Part shown: positions 16,615 through 24,581 of the stretch, piece after piece | How the letters are laid out: the number at the start of each line of letters is the position of its first letter | Numbering within the stretch: position 1 is the stretch's first letter | Source: Deltaproteobacteria bacterium IMCC39524 | GTDB taxonomy: Bacteria; Desulfobacterota; Desulfuromonadia; Desulfuromonadales; BM103 | Assembly (NCBI GenBank): GCA_029667085.1 | Contig: JARUHJ010000005.1 | Span: 186,001-250,000 of the forward strand | Direction: 5' to 3' | Length of the DNA: 64,000 bases | Notes under the pieces: generated by a model | What the model was told of the DNA's origin: nothing | Database searches by the model: none | The model's input: only the letters and a program-made list of their open reading frames with translations | Translations under genes and position numbers: made by a program

Positions 16615-17472
16615 TTAGGCTGCGAGTGTCTGTTTGTCGCCTTTTACTTGTGCGAGCAGATCTAAAACTTTTTGCCTGTTGTCCACACTGTCATCAGCGC
16701 TCTCTTCAGCTTTCTGTTTTAGATCGTCGTTCTTATGCTTGGCATTGTGCGTACTGTAAACATTAGCCAAAGCCGCACTAATGGCAGATTTGCCAGAAAT
16801 CTTTGTCTTCTCGTCCTCTTCAACACAGAGATGCTTAATGTCAATTACGCCACTAGCGTTCATTATCCCAACCAGCACAACAGGCTTGTTGACGTTACCT
16901 GATGCGTACGCACTATCGATGGTGACGGAAGCTAACGTATCTACACTAGCCACAATCTCTTTACCTCTTTCAATACGCTCAGATCGCGTTGCCGTCTTCT
17001 TTGCTGTCTGCTGACGTATTTCTTCAATGCCGCCCTGCTCTTCAATCCACAGTGGAATGTCTGCTGCATATACTCCTTCCGTATTTGCAATGACATTTAG
17101 CACACGTACATATGAGCTAACCCGCTTGCTGTCTTTTTGTGTGCTAGTGAAGGCAACTTTAACCAGCAGCTCGATCAACGACGGCTTATTCCTTTTAAAT
17201 ATAATTTCGCGCCGCTTAGCTTCTTTTACCAGCCACGCTCTCTTCATTTCAGTAGCCTTGTCTTCGCTGTTCATTTCGTCATACAGCTTGTACAGGTCTG
17301 CGAGCATTTCATACAGGCTCTTATTTGCTGTACTGAATACTGTCTGCTCCCACTCCTGTCTGTGTTTGCAAATCGTTTCAAAACGATCTTTAAACGCCAT
17401 AAGTGCGTTCGCTGCCAAATTCTTCTCGTTCACGTCGATTTGCTCGTTTTCTGTTTTGCTTTTCTTGTTCAT
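16615..17472 (-). CDS. Hypothetical protein paired with the AAA+ ATPase
   Basis: 285 residues, ATG at 17472 with AGAGAGGAAC upstream. The N-terminal 110 residues are highly charged and helical. A better-ordered centre follows (VTIDSAYASGNVNKPVVLVGIMNASGVIDI is a beta-rich stretch at about 185-215), and the C-terminus is charged. No family is recognised. It is transcribed just ahead of the AAA+ gene and probably works with it. A near-palindrome ATCGTTTCAAAACGAT lies inside its 5' coding region (17372-17387). Confidence 0.65.
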   Translation of the reverse strand: MNKKSKTENEQIDVNEKNLAANALMAFKDRFETICKHRQEWEQTVFSTANKSLYEMLADLYKLYDEMNSEDKATEMKRAWLVKEAKRREIIFKRNKPSLIELLVKVAFTSTQKDSKRVSSYVRVLNVIANTEGVYAADIPLWIEEQGGIEEIRQQTAKKTATRSERIERGKEIVASVDTLASVTIDSAYASGNVNKPVVLVGIMNASGVIDIKHLCVEEDEKTKISGKSAISAALANVYSTHNAKHKNDDLKQKAEESADDSVDNRQKVLDLLAQVKGDKQTLAA

Positions 17473-17784
17473 AATCTGTTCCTCTCTATAAGGGAGTTGG
17501 GTGATGGCGTTATTGCCTGTTTTTTGTCAGCACAACGCTGACATGTACGCACTGAAGATAGACTTGTGACGCTTAGTGGACTTGCTTTGTTAGGATTTGC
17601 AGTTTTGTTTGACATTGTTTTAGCTTTCGTAAAAAGGGTTAAAAGATATGTAGACGTTGGTTTTGTGTTGTTGCTGTCTACAAATGCGAGTATATTTCAA
17701 ATCAACTAATAAACATCGACTCTAACTATTCATTGCGATTTAGTTGTTAACATTTCCCTCATAATCGTTTTGAAACGGTTTAAG
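17473..17784. promoter_or_regulatory. Divergent intergenic region with inverted repeats
   Basis: This 312-base stretch separates the leftward AAA+ pair from the rightward 251-residue gene. It holds GTCAGC/GCTGAC around 17528-17545, TGTAGAC/GTCTACA at about 17650-17685, and at 17764-17777 the motif ATCGTTTTGAAACG, which matches the palindrome at 17372-17387 read on the other strand. It is probably the main control region of the replication-like module; no promoter could be fixed. Confidence 0.45.
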
Positions 17785-18540
17785 ATGAAATTACGCTTCC
17801 TTGCCATACACCCGCTGATCGGCACTAAGCACAAACCCGCCATACAACATTTAATGGAGCGCAGCCCCTACTATTGGTGGTGGGACTACTTGCGCAGGAA
17901 CGAGGACTACCTGGCCTGCTGTGATGCTGGCGGAACTGGTGAGTTAGCTTGGCTGTATGAGGATTTTGGTGATGTGCGCAGTGATGACTTTCGCAGTTGG
18001 TGGGGTGGGAGTTTACAGCGCGGAGCAAAGCTGTTTGCAGAAAAGCCCGTTGAGGTACGTTTAGAGCAGTTGGACAGTAAGGACGAGTGGGATGAAGATT
18101 GGCCTGATGACATTGAAGTGATTGCTGTCAATATGAGTATTGGACGGCGCAAGCTTCAGCAGTACTTTGCCAACTTCCTCAAGCGTGAACACAAAGGCAA
18201 ACGTGGAAGGGTGTCATTAGGCCAAGTCAAAAGCACCGCAAAATATCCGCTTTACGGAAATTTCAGCCAACACACATTGCGAGTCAGATTAATTACGTAT
18301 GATGCTTACATTGAGAACAAGAAGTTGCCTAAATCTGAGCAAGTGCCGCTTTGGAAGGTTGGAGAGAATTTGAGATTGGTGCCAACGGCGATGCCCAAAC
18401 CTAATGATGGGAAATATGAGACTACAGACAAACACAATGTAATGACTGCAACTGTTAGTCGTTATGTGAGAGAAGCAAAGGCGATCATTGCCAATACGGC
18501 TAAGGGTCAGTTCCCAAACAGCAAAAAACCATCGGTCTAA
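17785..18540 (+). CDS. Hypothetical island protein with Trp-rich motif
   Basis: 251 residues from the ATG at 17785. The N-terminal half is rich in aromatic residues (YYWWWDYLRRNEDY, FRSWWGG), followed by an acidic stretch and a basic middle (KREHKGKRGR). There are no membrane segments and no known domain that I can name. I have the impression that similar proteins occur in other integrase-bearing islands, but cannot verify this here. It stands divergently from the AAA+ pair behind a palindromic operator-like motif. Confidence 0.65.
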   Translation: MKLRFLAIHPLIGTKHKPAIQHLMERSPYYWWWDYLRRNEDYLACCDAGGTGELAWLYEDFGDVRSDDFRSWWGGSLQRGAKLFAEKPVEVRLEQLDSKDEWDEDWPDDIEVIAVNMSIGRRKLQQYFANFLKREHKGKRGRVSLGQVKSTAKYPLYGNFSQHTLRVRLITYDAYIENKKLPKSEQVPLWKVGENLRLVPTAMPKPNDGKYETTDKHNVMTATVSRYVREAKAIIANTAKGQFPNSKKPSV

Positions 18541-18665
18541 CAATGTCGTTTTAAACAACAAAACCGATAGACTGTATCTTTATTATGTGGGTATCTTAGA
18601 ATAAATTCTGCGCATCGTCGCCACTTGCTTCAATCCTTTATCTATTGAATCCAAAGGCAAGAATC

Positions 18666-19784
18666 ATGGAAATTAAAGTCTCTGTTTATAACGATAAACA
18701 TAGGAACGAATTAAAAAAACGCTGTCCTATACACATATATAAAAACATCGCCAAGATCGATGGGAAGATTCTAGAAATTTCGAGAGAAGATTTTCTGATT
18801 TATTCCTTATTCAAAGAACAAAGGAATCACCCAGGATTTGAATACTTTTCAGATTTCAGAAAAAAGCTTCCGTATAGAATTGATAAATTTAATGACTATC
18901 TTGACGAAAATTCAAATACAATCACTGCTATTTTCGACAATGCATATGATCAAGAAGAGGTTACTGTGAATGTCGGTATTGGTGCAGGTCTTTCTGTTAT
19001 CAGTCATATTCATGGGTTAACAGAGGCTGACTGGAATATAATTCCAATATCCAAAGTAAAGGACTTAGATTACTCAATAAGTTCAGACGGTAACAACATA
19101 GTCGAAGTTGAATGCAAAGGAGCTTTTGCTGACCCTAAAAAGAAAACATATATCTCAGATAAAAAGTTAGATATAGAAAACAAAAAAAAGGTCCAAAGAG
19201 AAGACATCAGGAATGAAAATCTTCTTTATGGCGTAATCACCTCATATGACAACTCAAAAGAGCTAGCTCACTGTCGAATCCTTGATCCTGTCTCAGACAA
19301 CGAATACGATTCCCCTTGGAAATTACGGTTATTGTCTAGATTAAACTTTTATCTTAGGGAGTTGAGTCTAATATCTAAATCACACTTCTTAATTGCATTG
19401 TCAACCAAGCTTCAAGTTCTAAGACTTTTGGGAAAAGAGGAAATAGAAAGAACTGACAATTTGCCCCTTTCTAAACCGGATGGTGAGCCTTTTCCCTTCC
19501 CGATTTCATTCGAACACAAAACGAGAATACTTGATAATAGTGGATTTGGAGACATGCATAAAGTTGATGAGAACAAATATCTATTTTATGGTTTTCGTAA
19601 CGAGGTAGTAGAGACACTAATAAAGCAAAATTACTCAGAAATTATGGACATGAAATTTCCCACACAGACCATTAACACACAGATAAAAGCTAAACTTCAA
19701 AAACGAGATGTCGAGCAACAACTGCACGGGAAAGTTATGCAAACATCTGCAGGTAGGCTCTTCGGCATTTTCCATTATGAATAA
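18666..19784 (+). CDS. Hypothetical protein, possible PD-(D/E)XK nuclease
   Basis: 372 residues from the ATG at 18666 (AAGG eight bases upstream); an upstream TTG is less likely. The gene is strikingly AT-rich and stands alone, ending in a strong terminator. A possible nuclease core is visible: D141, then VEVECKG with E149 and K151 (a D-x7-E-x-K arrangement), preceded by a hydrophobic GAGLSVISHIHGL segment. These features fit a restriction-endonuclease-like fold, but the motif is short and could be chance. A single-gene defence role is a working guess based on its island location. Confidence 0.6.
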   Translation: MEIKVSVYNDKHRNELKKRCPIHIYKNIAKIDGKILEISREDFLIYSLFKEQRNHPGFEYFSDFRKKLPYRIDKFNDYLDENSNTITAIFDNAYDQEEVTVNVGIGAGLSVISHIHGLTEADWNIIPISKVKDLDYSISSDGNNIVEVECKGAFADPKKKTYISDKKLDIENKKKVQREDIRNENLLYGVITSYDNSKELAHCRILDPVSDNEYDSPWKLRLLSRLNFYLRELSLISKSHFLIALSTKLQVLRLLGKEEIERTDNLPLSKPDGEPFPFPISFEHKTRILDNSGFGDMHKVDENKYLFYGFRNEVVETLIKQNYSEIMDMKFPTQTINTQIKAKLQKRDVEQQLHGKVMQTSAGRLFGIFHYE

Positions 19785-19797
19785 CCATCAATAGAAT

Positions 19798-19838
19798 GAA
19801 AAATGGCCCTTCCGCTCTGGAGGGGCCATTCTTATTTG
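19798..19838. terminator. Bidirectional terminator
   Basis: AATGGCCCTTCC pairs over 12 bases with its partner ending GGGGCCATT (19802-19830). Plus side is followed by CTTATTTG, minus side by TTTTTC, so it serves both converging units. Confidence 0.75.
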
Positions 19839-19983
19839 TCAGGGTCTGCAGTAATTGTGCTTTTCAAGAAATTTGAACAGCGCCAAAAAATATGAGAGAT
19901 TTATAGTAAATGAGATGACTAGATTTGTCTCATAATGGTTGGCACTAAAACAGGGAGGGTTACAACATGAGTTGCATATATGT

Positions 19984-20790
19984 CTAATTCTGTTTTGTGC
20001 TTCGTATGTCATCCAACCATGAATTAAGGGCTCTTACAAACTTGTTTTGTTCAGACCTTCTTGGCCAACGTACCCCATATTTATTATAAAGCTCAGATAT
20101 ATTATTGTAATCGCTGTGTGGGATGGTGACAGTTTCACCTCCTGTGATAGCTCTTGTTGGTGACTCACCGTCCCAATCACTGTTGACTGGAAACCCTACT
20201 TTAGCTAAACCAGAATCCCAAGTTGGATCTACATAAACATATTCACCATTAATCTTTATTTCCATTCCACTGTGGAAGTCACGAGTCTCAGAGATTAAAT
20301 TAAGAATTTCTGGTGGTATAGGAAGGTCTGCATAATTATAAAGAACAGTTACCTTTCTTACCTCTAAGCCAGCACTCTTGAACAAGTAGTATAGAGCCTC
20401 TCTTTTGTGCCTACAATCCCCATTCCCTGTATCGAAAAGTTCTACACCAGAGCGGGAGTGCCAGCTCCTGATTTTGTAAGGTTGCTCCATTACAAATTTG
20501 AACAATGCAATCCTTGCTTCTTTTTCTTCTAACCCCTCAGTGAGGTTTTCTACAAATATATTTAAATTCCAAGGCACTTCCTTATTGTACTTTTCTCTCG
20601 CAGCTTCAATCCTCGCATTTTGTTCAATAATTTTCTCTTTGATCAATGACTGACTATCAACTCTTTTGCTCTCACTTGTAGTACTTGCAGCATCGATTGC
20701 ATTATTATCGCAGCCACAAAGAATTAGAGAAACGACTAATAACAATAAAGGCTTAAACATTGTTTTTTTTGAAAACATAAAACGTGCCAT
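19984..20790 (-). CDS. Transglutaminase-like lipoprotein
   Basis: 268 residues from the ATG at 20790, which has GGAGG five bases upstream; ATG at 20760 is an alternative start that begins at the methyltransferase stop. A signal sequence ends in an LCGC lipobox (Cys27), so the protein should be lipid-anchored. The catalytic triad of the transglutaminase-like/cysteine protease fold is complete: C126 in NGDCRHKR, H173 in DFHSGMEIKING and D188 in YVYVDPTWD. It may crosslink or cleave an envelope substrate. It is the last gene of a four-gene minus-strand operon and overlaps the methyltransferase gene by 38 bases. Confidence 0.8.
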   Translation of the reverse strand: MARFMFSKKTMFKPLLLLVVSLILCGCDNNAIDAASTTSESKRVDSQSLIKEKIIEQNARIEAAREKYNKEVPWNLNIFVENLTEGLEEKEARIALFKFVMEQPYKIRSWHSRSGVELFDTGNGDCRHKREALYYLFKSAGLEVRKVTVLYNYADLPIPPEILNLISETRDFHSGMEIKINGEYVYVDPTWDSGLAKVGFPVNSDWDGESPTRAITGGETVTIPHSDYNNISELYNKYGVRWPRRSEQNKFVRALNSWLDDIRSTKQN

Positions 20791-21577
20791 TCATGCCTCC
20801 AAGCTCTTCTTTGTAAATTAAAGTGGTTCCTTCTCTTTCTGCCACTTCTATTGCCTGACGGTCCAACTCTGTCTTCCCATTGAATATTAGCAAACCTCCT
20901 TTATCAGAAGGACACAGCATGTTACAGGCCTGCTCAATAAATTTGAGGTAGTTGTAGTCAAAATATGCTGCACATTGAGAGTATATTACATCGAAATAGT
21001 CGGGACATTCTTCTAGCTTCCGTAGAGACAAAAGTGTTGAACCTAAAAAAGCGGGATGCTCATAAATTCCTTCAGGAAGATTGTCGTGCCATTTACTTAA
21101 ATTTGTGAAGTGTAAAAACAGTTTGTCACCAATAAGGTCTTTATGGGTATCATATAATTCAGCTATGCCAGCCCTTTTCCCTGTTTTATCTTTTGATAAA
21201 AAACCGGCATAGCCAGCCCCTATCTCTAAATAGTTACATGCCTTTTTACCTTCTCTTGAACTTGTTATCTCAAGAAGTATATCAGTAATGTTATATCCAC
21301 AATCTTCTGCCAGTTTGAAAGAACCACCACTTGAAGTCCAGCTGCCTGGGGATAGCAAAGACTTAAACGCATGTATTGGTGAGCCACTAGCTTTAGAAAC
21401 AACGCACAGATACTTGATAATGTTTTTTCTTCTAGGGACAGGAGTGTTAGGCGGAATCTTCTGTGCTTGAAGGTCTCTTTTTAAACCTAAACGGATTTCT
21501 TTCTCGAGGGTTTCACTTAACTCAATACTTGAATCTTTGGCTCGTGATTTAATGCTTTCTAAATAGTAGCTATACAT
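20753..21577 (-). CDS. Class I SAM-dependent methyltransferase
   Basis: 274 residues with a glycine-rich SAM-binding motif EIGAGYAG at 118-125, preceded by NYL and followed by a Rossmann-like sequence (DYFDVIYSQCAAYFDY at about 190-205). The family resembles putative sugar O-methyltransferases of surface polysaccharide loci, but the substrate cannot be read from sequence. Start at the ATG at 21577 with AAAGGAGCC upstream. It follows the DUF1615-like gene by 43 bases and overlaps the transglutaminase-like gene, indicating translational coupling. Confidence 0.75.
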   Translation of the reverse strand: MYSYYLESIKSRAKDSSIELSETLEKEIRLGLKRDLQAQKIPPNTPVPRRKNIIKYLCVVSKASGSPIHAFKSLLSPGSWTSSGGSFKLAEDCGYNITDILLEITSSREGKKACNYLEIGAGYAGFLSKDKTGKRAGIAELYDTHKDLIGDKLFLHFTNLSKWHDNLPEGIYEHPAFLGSTLLSLRKLEECPDYFDVIYSQCAAYFDYNYLKFIEQACNMLCPSDKGGLLIFNGKTELDRQAIEVAEREGTTLIYKEELGGMNGTFYVFKKNNV

Positions 21578-21620
21578 AAAGGCTCCTTTAATGCGAGTTG
21601 TTTGTCACTCTTGAAATCAG

Positions 21621-22691
21621 TTAAATTTCATCAAATTCATGGATGGATTTATAAATTTCATCGCACATATTGACATAAGTTGTGACGCTATCTGCTTCAC
21701 CTAGAAATGACGATATTTTTCTTAGAAATGTGTTCCCTCTCATCCTTGCATCAATTGGAACCTGATGCTTTTGAGCCACAGAATCCATTAATGCAAGATA
21801 TGTTTTGGTTTCTTCAAAACTCTTGGTCTTAGATAATACAAGGTCTTTTCTAATCAGGGCTGGGTCTAAATCAGTTACTTCCTCAACAGCTCTTTCAGTG
21901 GCAGATTTAATAGACACATTTTTAACCGGTTTATTGTTCTGCCCGACAAGATAAGCACTGCCATCGGGAAGATAACCTATCTCAACGATTTCCTCATTGA
22001 GTTTACTTGAATATATTAGTAGGTCTCCGTCAAGCTCTAGTTCTTTCTTGCCAAGTAAATCATTTACCCGTGCTTGCAAAGCGGCGTTGCGACAAGAGAA
22101 TATGCCTGAGCAATAATCAGCAAAAACAAATTCTCTTTTAAGTGTTAAATCCTTACTTCCTGTGCCACTAATATGTGAATTTATTATAGGAATTAGTTTG
22201 TCGACTCCTGCCTTTATGCCTTCATCAATAGAATGTAATTTGTCAATCGCATAATCGGTGCTAACTTTATTTTCACGACAATAGTTGGTGATATTAACTT
22301 CCATAGGGCCAGAAGTTTTGTTTTTATAAAACCAAGGAAAATAATTTCTGACGCTTTCAGATAATATTGGTAAGTTCCTAAACAGCCTATTCTTTTCCCT
22401 GAAACCACTTTCTTGAGCAGTTATTGTAATGATGATTTTATAAATCGTATTGTATAAGTAGGTTCCTTCTCTGTATCCATATTTATTAATGTTTAATTTT
22501 ATAGCGTCACAATAACTGCTGTAGTTTGCATCAGGTTCTATGTACGAAAACCTTTTAGATAGTTCAATGAGGGCGTTCTCGTGTCTGGATTCTGGAACGC
22601 CATGACTTGTTGTTAAACTGTCAATGTCATCAAAAAAAATAACCGACAATAAAATTAAGAAAGAGACCGTATATATGTGTTTGCGCTTCAT
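21621..22691 (-). CDS. DUF1615-like protein, possible lytic-transglycosylase fold
   Basis: 356 residues with an N-terminal membrane anchor or signal (about 7-20). Three segments match DUF1615 as I know it: ITAQESGF with E94 as likely catalytic acid, SGPMEVNI at 127-134, and FADYCSGIFSCRNAALQ at 190-206 followed by KKELELDGDLL. The E...GPM pattern recalls lysozyme-like murein enzymes, so action on peptidoglycan is plausible. DUF1615 proteins are usually chromosomal lipoproteins; finding one in an island operon with a methyltransferase and a transglutaminase-like protein is unusual. Confidence 0.75.
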   Translation of the reverse strand: MKRKHIYTVSFLILLSVIFFDDIDSLTTSHGVPESRHENALIELSKRFSYIEPDANYSSYCDAIKLNINKYGYREGTYLYNTIYKIIITITAQESGFREKNRLFRNLPILSESVRNYFPWFYKNKTSGPMEVNITNYCRENKVSTDYAIDKLHSIDEGIKAGVDKLIPIINSHISGTGSKDLTLKREFVFADYCSGIFSCRNAALQARVNDLLGKKELELDGDLLIYSSKLNEEIVEIGYLPDGSAYLVGQNNKPVKNVSIKSATERAVEEVTDLDPALIRKDLVLSKTKSFEETKTYLALMDSVAQKHQVPIDARMRGNTFLRKISSFLGEADSVTTYVNMCDEIYKSIHEFDEI

Positions 22692-22702
22692 CTGTGTATT
22701 TA

Positions 22703-22960
22703 CTAATTCTTACGAACTAAGGGTATACACAAAACTCCCAAACCAAAGATGCCTCCTGCAATGGCTACATTAGTTAATTGTTTTTGTAAATGATATGCAT
22801 CTAAAACTATCTTTATCTCTTGTGGGTTAGTAAGGCCCGTTCCATATCCTGCACTCGTCTCTTCTGAATTGTAAACTCCCCAAAAGTGAATCCCCGCTGA
22901 AAGGAGTAAAATCAATAAGGCTATAATTGTCGATGTTCTTCGCAAAAAAGATTTTTTCAT
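22703..22960 (-). CDS. Small two-helix membrane protein
   Basis: 85 residues from the ATG at 22960, where AGGGGG is a clear ribosome site; the frame extends upstream but without support. Hydrophobic helices lie at about 8-27 and 60-80, with a short polar loop between them. The sequence is not recognised. It is the first gene of the four-gene operon and ends 11 bases before the DUF1615-like gene. By size and topology it could be an anchor, a holin-like or an immunity-type protein. Confidence 0.65.
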   Translation of the reverse strand: MKKSFLRRTSTIIALLILLLSAGIHFWGVYNSEETSAGYGTGLTNPQEIKIVLDAYHLQKQLTNVAIAGGIFGLGVLCIPLVRKN

Positions 22961-23008
22961 AATACCCCCTAACTGTGAAATGCAATAATCCCTCTGATAG
23001 TGGGACAC

Positions 23009-23558
23009 AAAATAGGATACAAATTAGCACGTTATGACATTAATAAAAACAGGAATTTGCTCCAAGGTTTGGTAGCTGAGACCTAAGTGGTGGCCCAGAA
23101 AATCAGGTATCAGTAGACACGTTAGGTTCAGAATATAGTGCTTGTGTAGGTGGTCTGTGAAAGGTGTACTTTTACGGCTACGGAGCGGCTACGAAATGAC
23201 AGCTATAGTAATATAAAATACTTAGGCCACCTCGGGAGGGTGTCCTTAGCTGCTGTAAATACTGGTCGGGATGACAAGATCTGAACTTGCGACCCCCGAA
23301 GAGGAATTATGTTTCAAGGCTGCATAAAGAGAAAAGGCGACAACTATCCTGACACAGGGGGTTCTTACATCATCTAAGGATATTTAATACGCAGGGGCGA
23401 ATGTAAAACCAAACCACTGCCTATCAGATCAAGTTCCGATTACTACATTTTGGCCAATCCAATTAGATTTGTAATTAGCATAGCAGAAACTTCTATATTT
23501 CGGATGACCATCCCAAGTGTCTGAAAGTAAAATGCTTTTAAACACAAAGGAGGTCATT
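23009..23558. other. 550-base noncoding region
   Basis: No gene is supported. The region holds a tRNA-Pro 3' end fragment (23263-23297) and, just left of it, GCTACG repeats around 23178-23200 and GGCCACCTCGGG. It may be the junction of an earlier insertion. Confidence 0.5.
23263..23297 (-). repeat. tRNA-Pro 3' end fragment, possible old attachment site
   Basis: Read on the minus strand the segment is GGGGGTCGCAAGTTCAGATC followed by TTGTCATCCCGACCA: T-arm, acceptor strand and CCA of a bacterial tRNA-Pro. The 5' half is absent, so it is not a functional tRNA. Such fragments mark attachment sites of elements that integrate in tRNA genes. Confidence 0.6.
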
Positions 23559-23996
23559 ATGACAGTACTAAATTCGTTCAAATTCGTGTCCTATAAACCA
23601 GTCAGCAACTCATCGGCAGAAGCTGCACGTAGACTTAAGCTTGTTGCGAAAATTTATGAGCAGCTTGCATTTGCTGCTAATGCCGATTACCAGCCAACTA
23701 AAATCAAGCGTGTAAAAGACGCTGACGGTAATGTTGAAAAGGTCGAAGTTGCAAAGCGTGTAAAGCGTTGGTGGAGTGTAACTGCTGATGGCAAAATCAA
23801 CTTAACCATTCGCTATGGCAGCAAGCCTATCGAGTTTGCTAAAGGCAAGAACGCAATTGAGCTTGAGAATGAAGAGCAGGTAGCTGCAACACTGCTGAAG
23901 GTTAAAGAAGCTGTGCAGGCTGGTGAGCTTGACGAATTGATCGCGCAACATGCGCAATATGGCAGGCAGCTAAAGAGCAAAAACGGCAGCAAATAG
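23559..23996 (+). CDS. DUF6641-like island protein
   Basis: 145 residues from the ATG at 23559 with AAAGGAGGTC, the strongest ribosome site in the island. The pattern KRVKRWWSV...GKINLTIRYGSKPIEFAKGKNAIE matches what I recall of the DUF6641 family, small cytoplasmic proteins common near the end of integrative elements and prophages. Function unknown. It lies 115 bases inside attR, far from other genes, and is well expressed by its signals, so it may be a regulator or maintenance factor. Confidence 0.7.
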   Translation: MTVLNSFKFVSYKPVSNSSAEAARRLKLVAKIYEQLAFAANADYQPTKIKRVKDADGNVEKVEVAKRVKRWWSVTADGKINLTIRYGSKPIEFAKGKNAIELENEEQVAATLLKVKEAVQAGELDELIAQHAQYGRQLKSKNGSK

Positions 23997-24110
23997 GTTG
24001 CGCTGCTATGTGTAGTTTATATGCGGACAGGGGCGCGGACAATTTAGTACAATTTTTCGCGCATCTTTTTAAAAAACTGTTTTTATTAGTATTTTTAGCA
24101 GCTTGCTATT

Positions 24111-24155
24111 CTGAAAATCCTCGTGTCGGCAGTTCGATTCTGTCTCTGGGCACCA
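24111..24155 (+). repeat. attR core (duplicate tRNA-Phe 3' half)
   Basis: Perfect 45-bp copy of 12085-12129. The base before it differs and there is no tRNA 5' half, so it is a displaced fragment that marks the right end of the island. Confidence 0.92.
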
Positions 24156-24163
24156 CAAGATAC

Positions 24164-24199
24164 AAGGCCTCGCAATCTACCGACTGCGAGGCCTTTTTC
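24164..24199 (+). terminator. Terminator following attR
   Basis: AAGGCCTCGC at 24164-24173 pairs exactly with GCGAGGCCTT at 24186-24195, followed by TTTCTT. It appears to be the tRNA-Phe terminator that stood behind the gene before the island arrived. A worn copy is at 41523-41556. Confidence 0.85.
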
Positions 24200-24512
24200 T
24201 TAGTTGCTATCACCCTTGCTATCATCCTCTTTCATCACCCTACACCAGCCTTGCTCTGACAGCTGGCACATTCTCATACTCTAGCCCAAACGATCTGGTC
24301 GTTGTTATCGGAAAACGCCAATGAACAGGCATTCCGGCCATTCAATCCAATCATTAAAGACGCCGACCGTAATAGCCTAAACGGCAATCAAGCAGTCCAA
24401 AGAAAGCCCCGCCATTGAGGGACAGAGTCCTTTACTTTGCATGGTTCTTGACGTCCTGGATGAAACTGAGAAAAGTCTTAAATCTCAAGGTTGCACACCC
24501 AAACCCCACAAG

Positions 24513-24548
24513 CAAAAAGCCACCCGGTTTGATGCCGGGGGGCTTTTC
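24513..24548. terminator. Terminator after riboswitch-controlled secreted protein
   Basis: AAAAGCC and CCCGG arms pair with CCGGG and GGCTTTT around TTTGATG. On the minus strand a TTTTTG run follows. The 300 bases left of it, up to the terminator after attR, hold no gene I can support. Confidence 0.7.
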
Positions 24549-24581
24549 ATTTAACGAAAGTAATTTAGGCTTCTACACAGC

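Noticed and set aside
19967-19987. Six-codon frame with a strong GGGAGGG ribosome site
   Set aside because: Too short to call; it overlaps the transglutaminase gene stop and may be the trace of a removed gene start.
24008-24259. Open frame across attR
   Set aside because: It reads through the tRNA fragment and terminator; the same false peptide appears from the tRNA-Phe gene itself.
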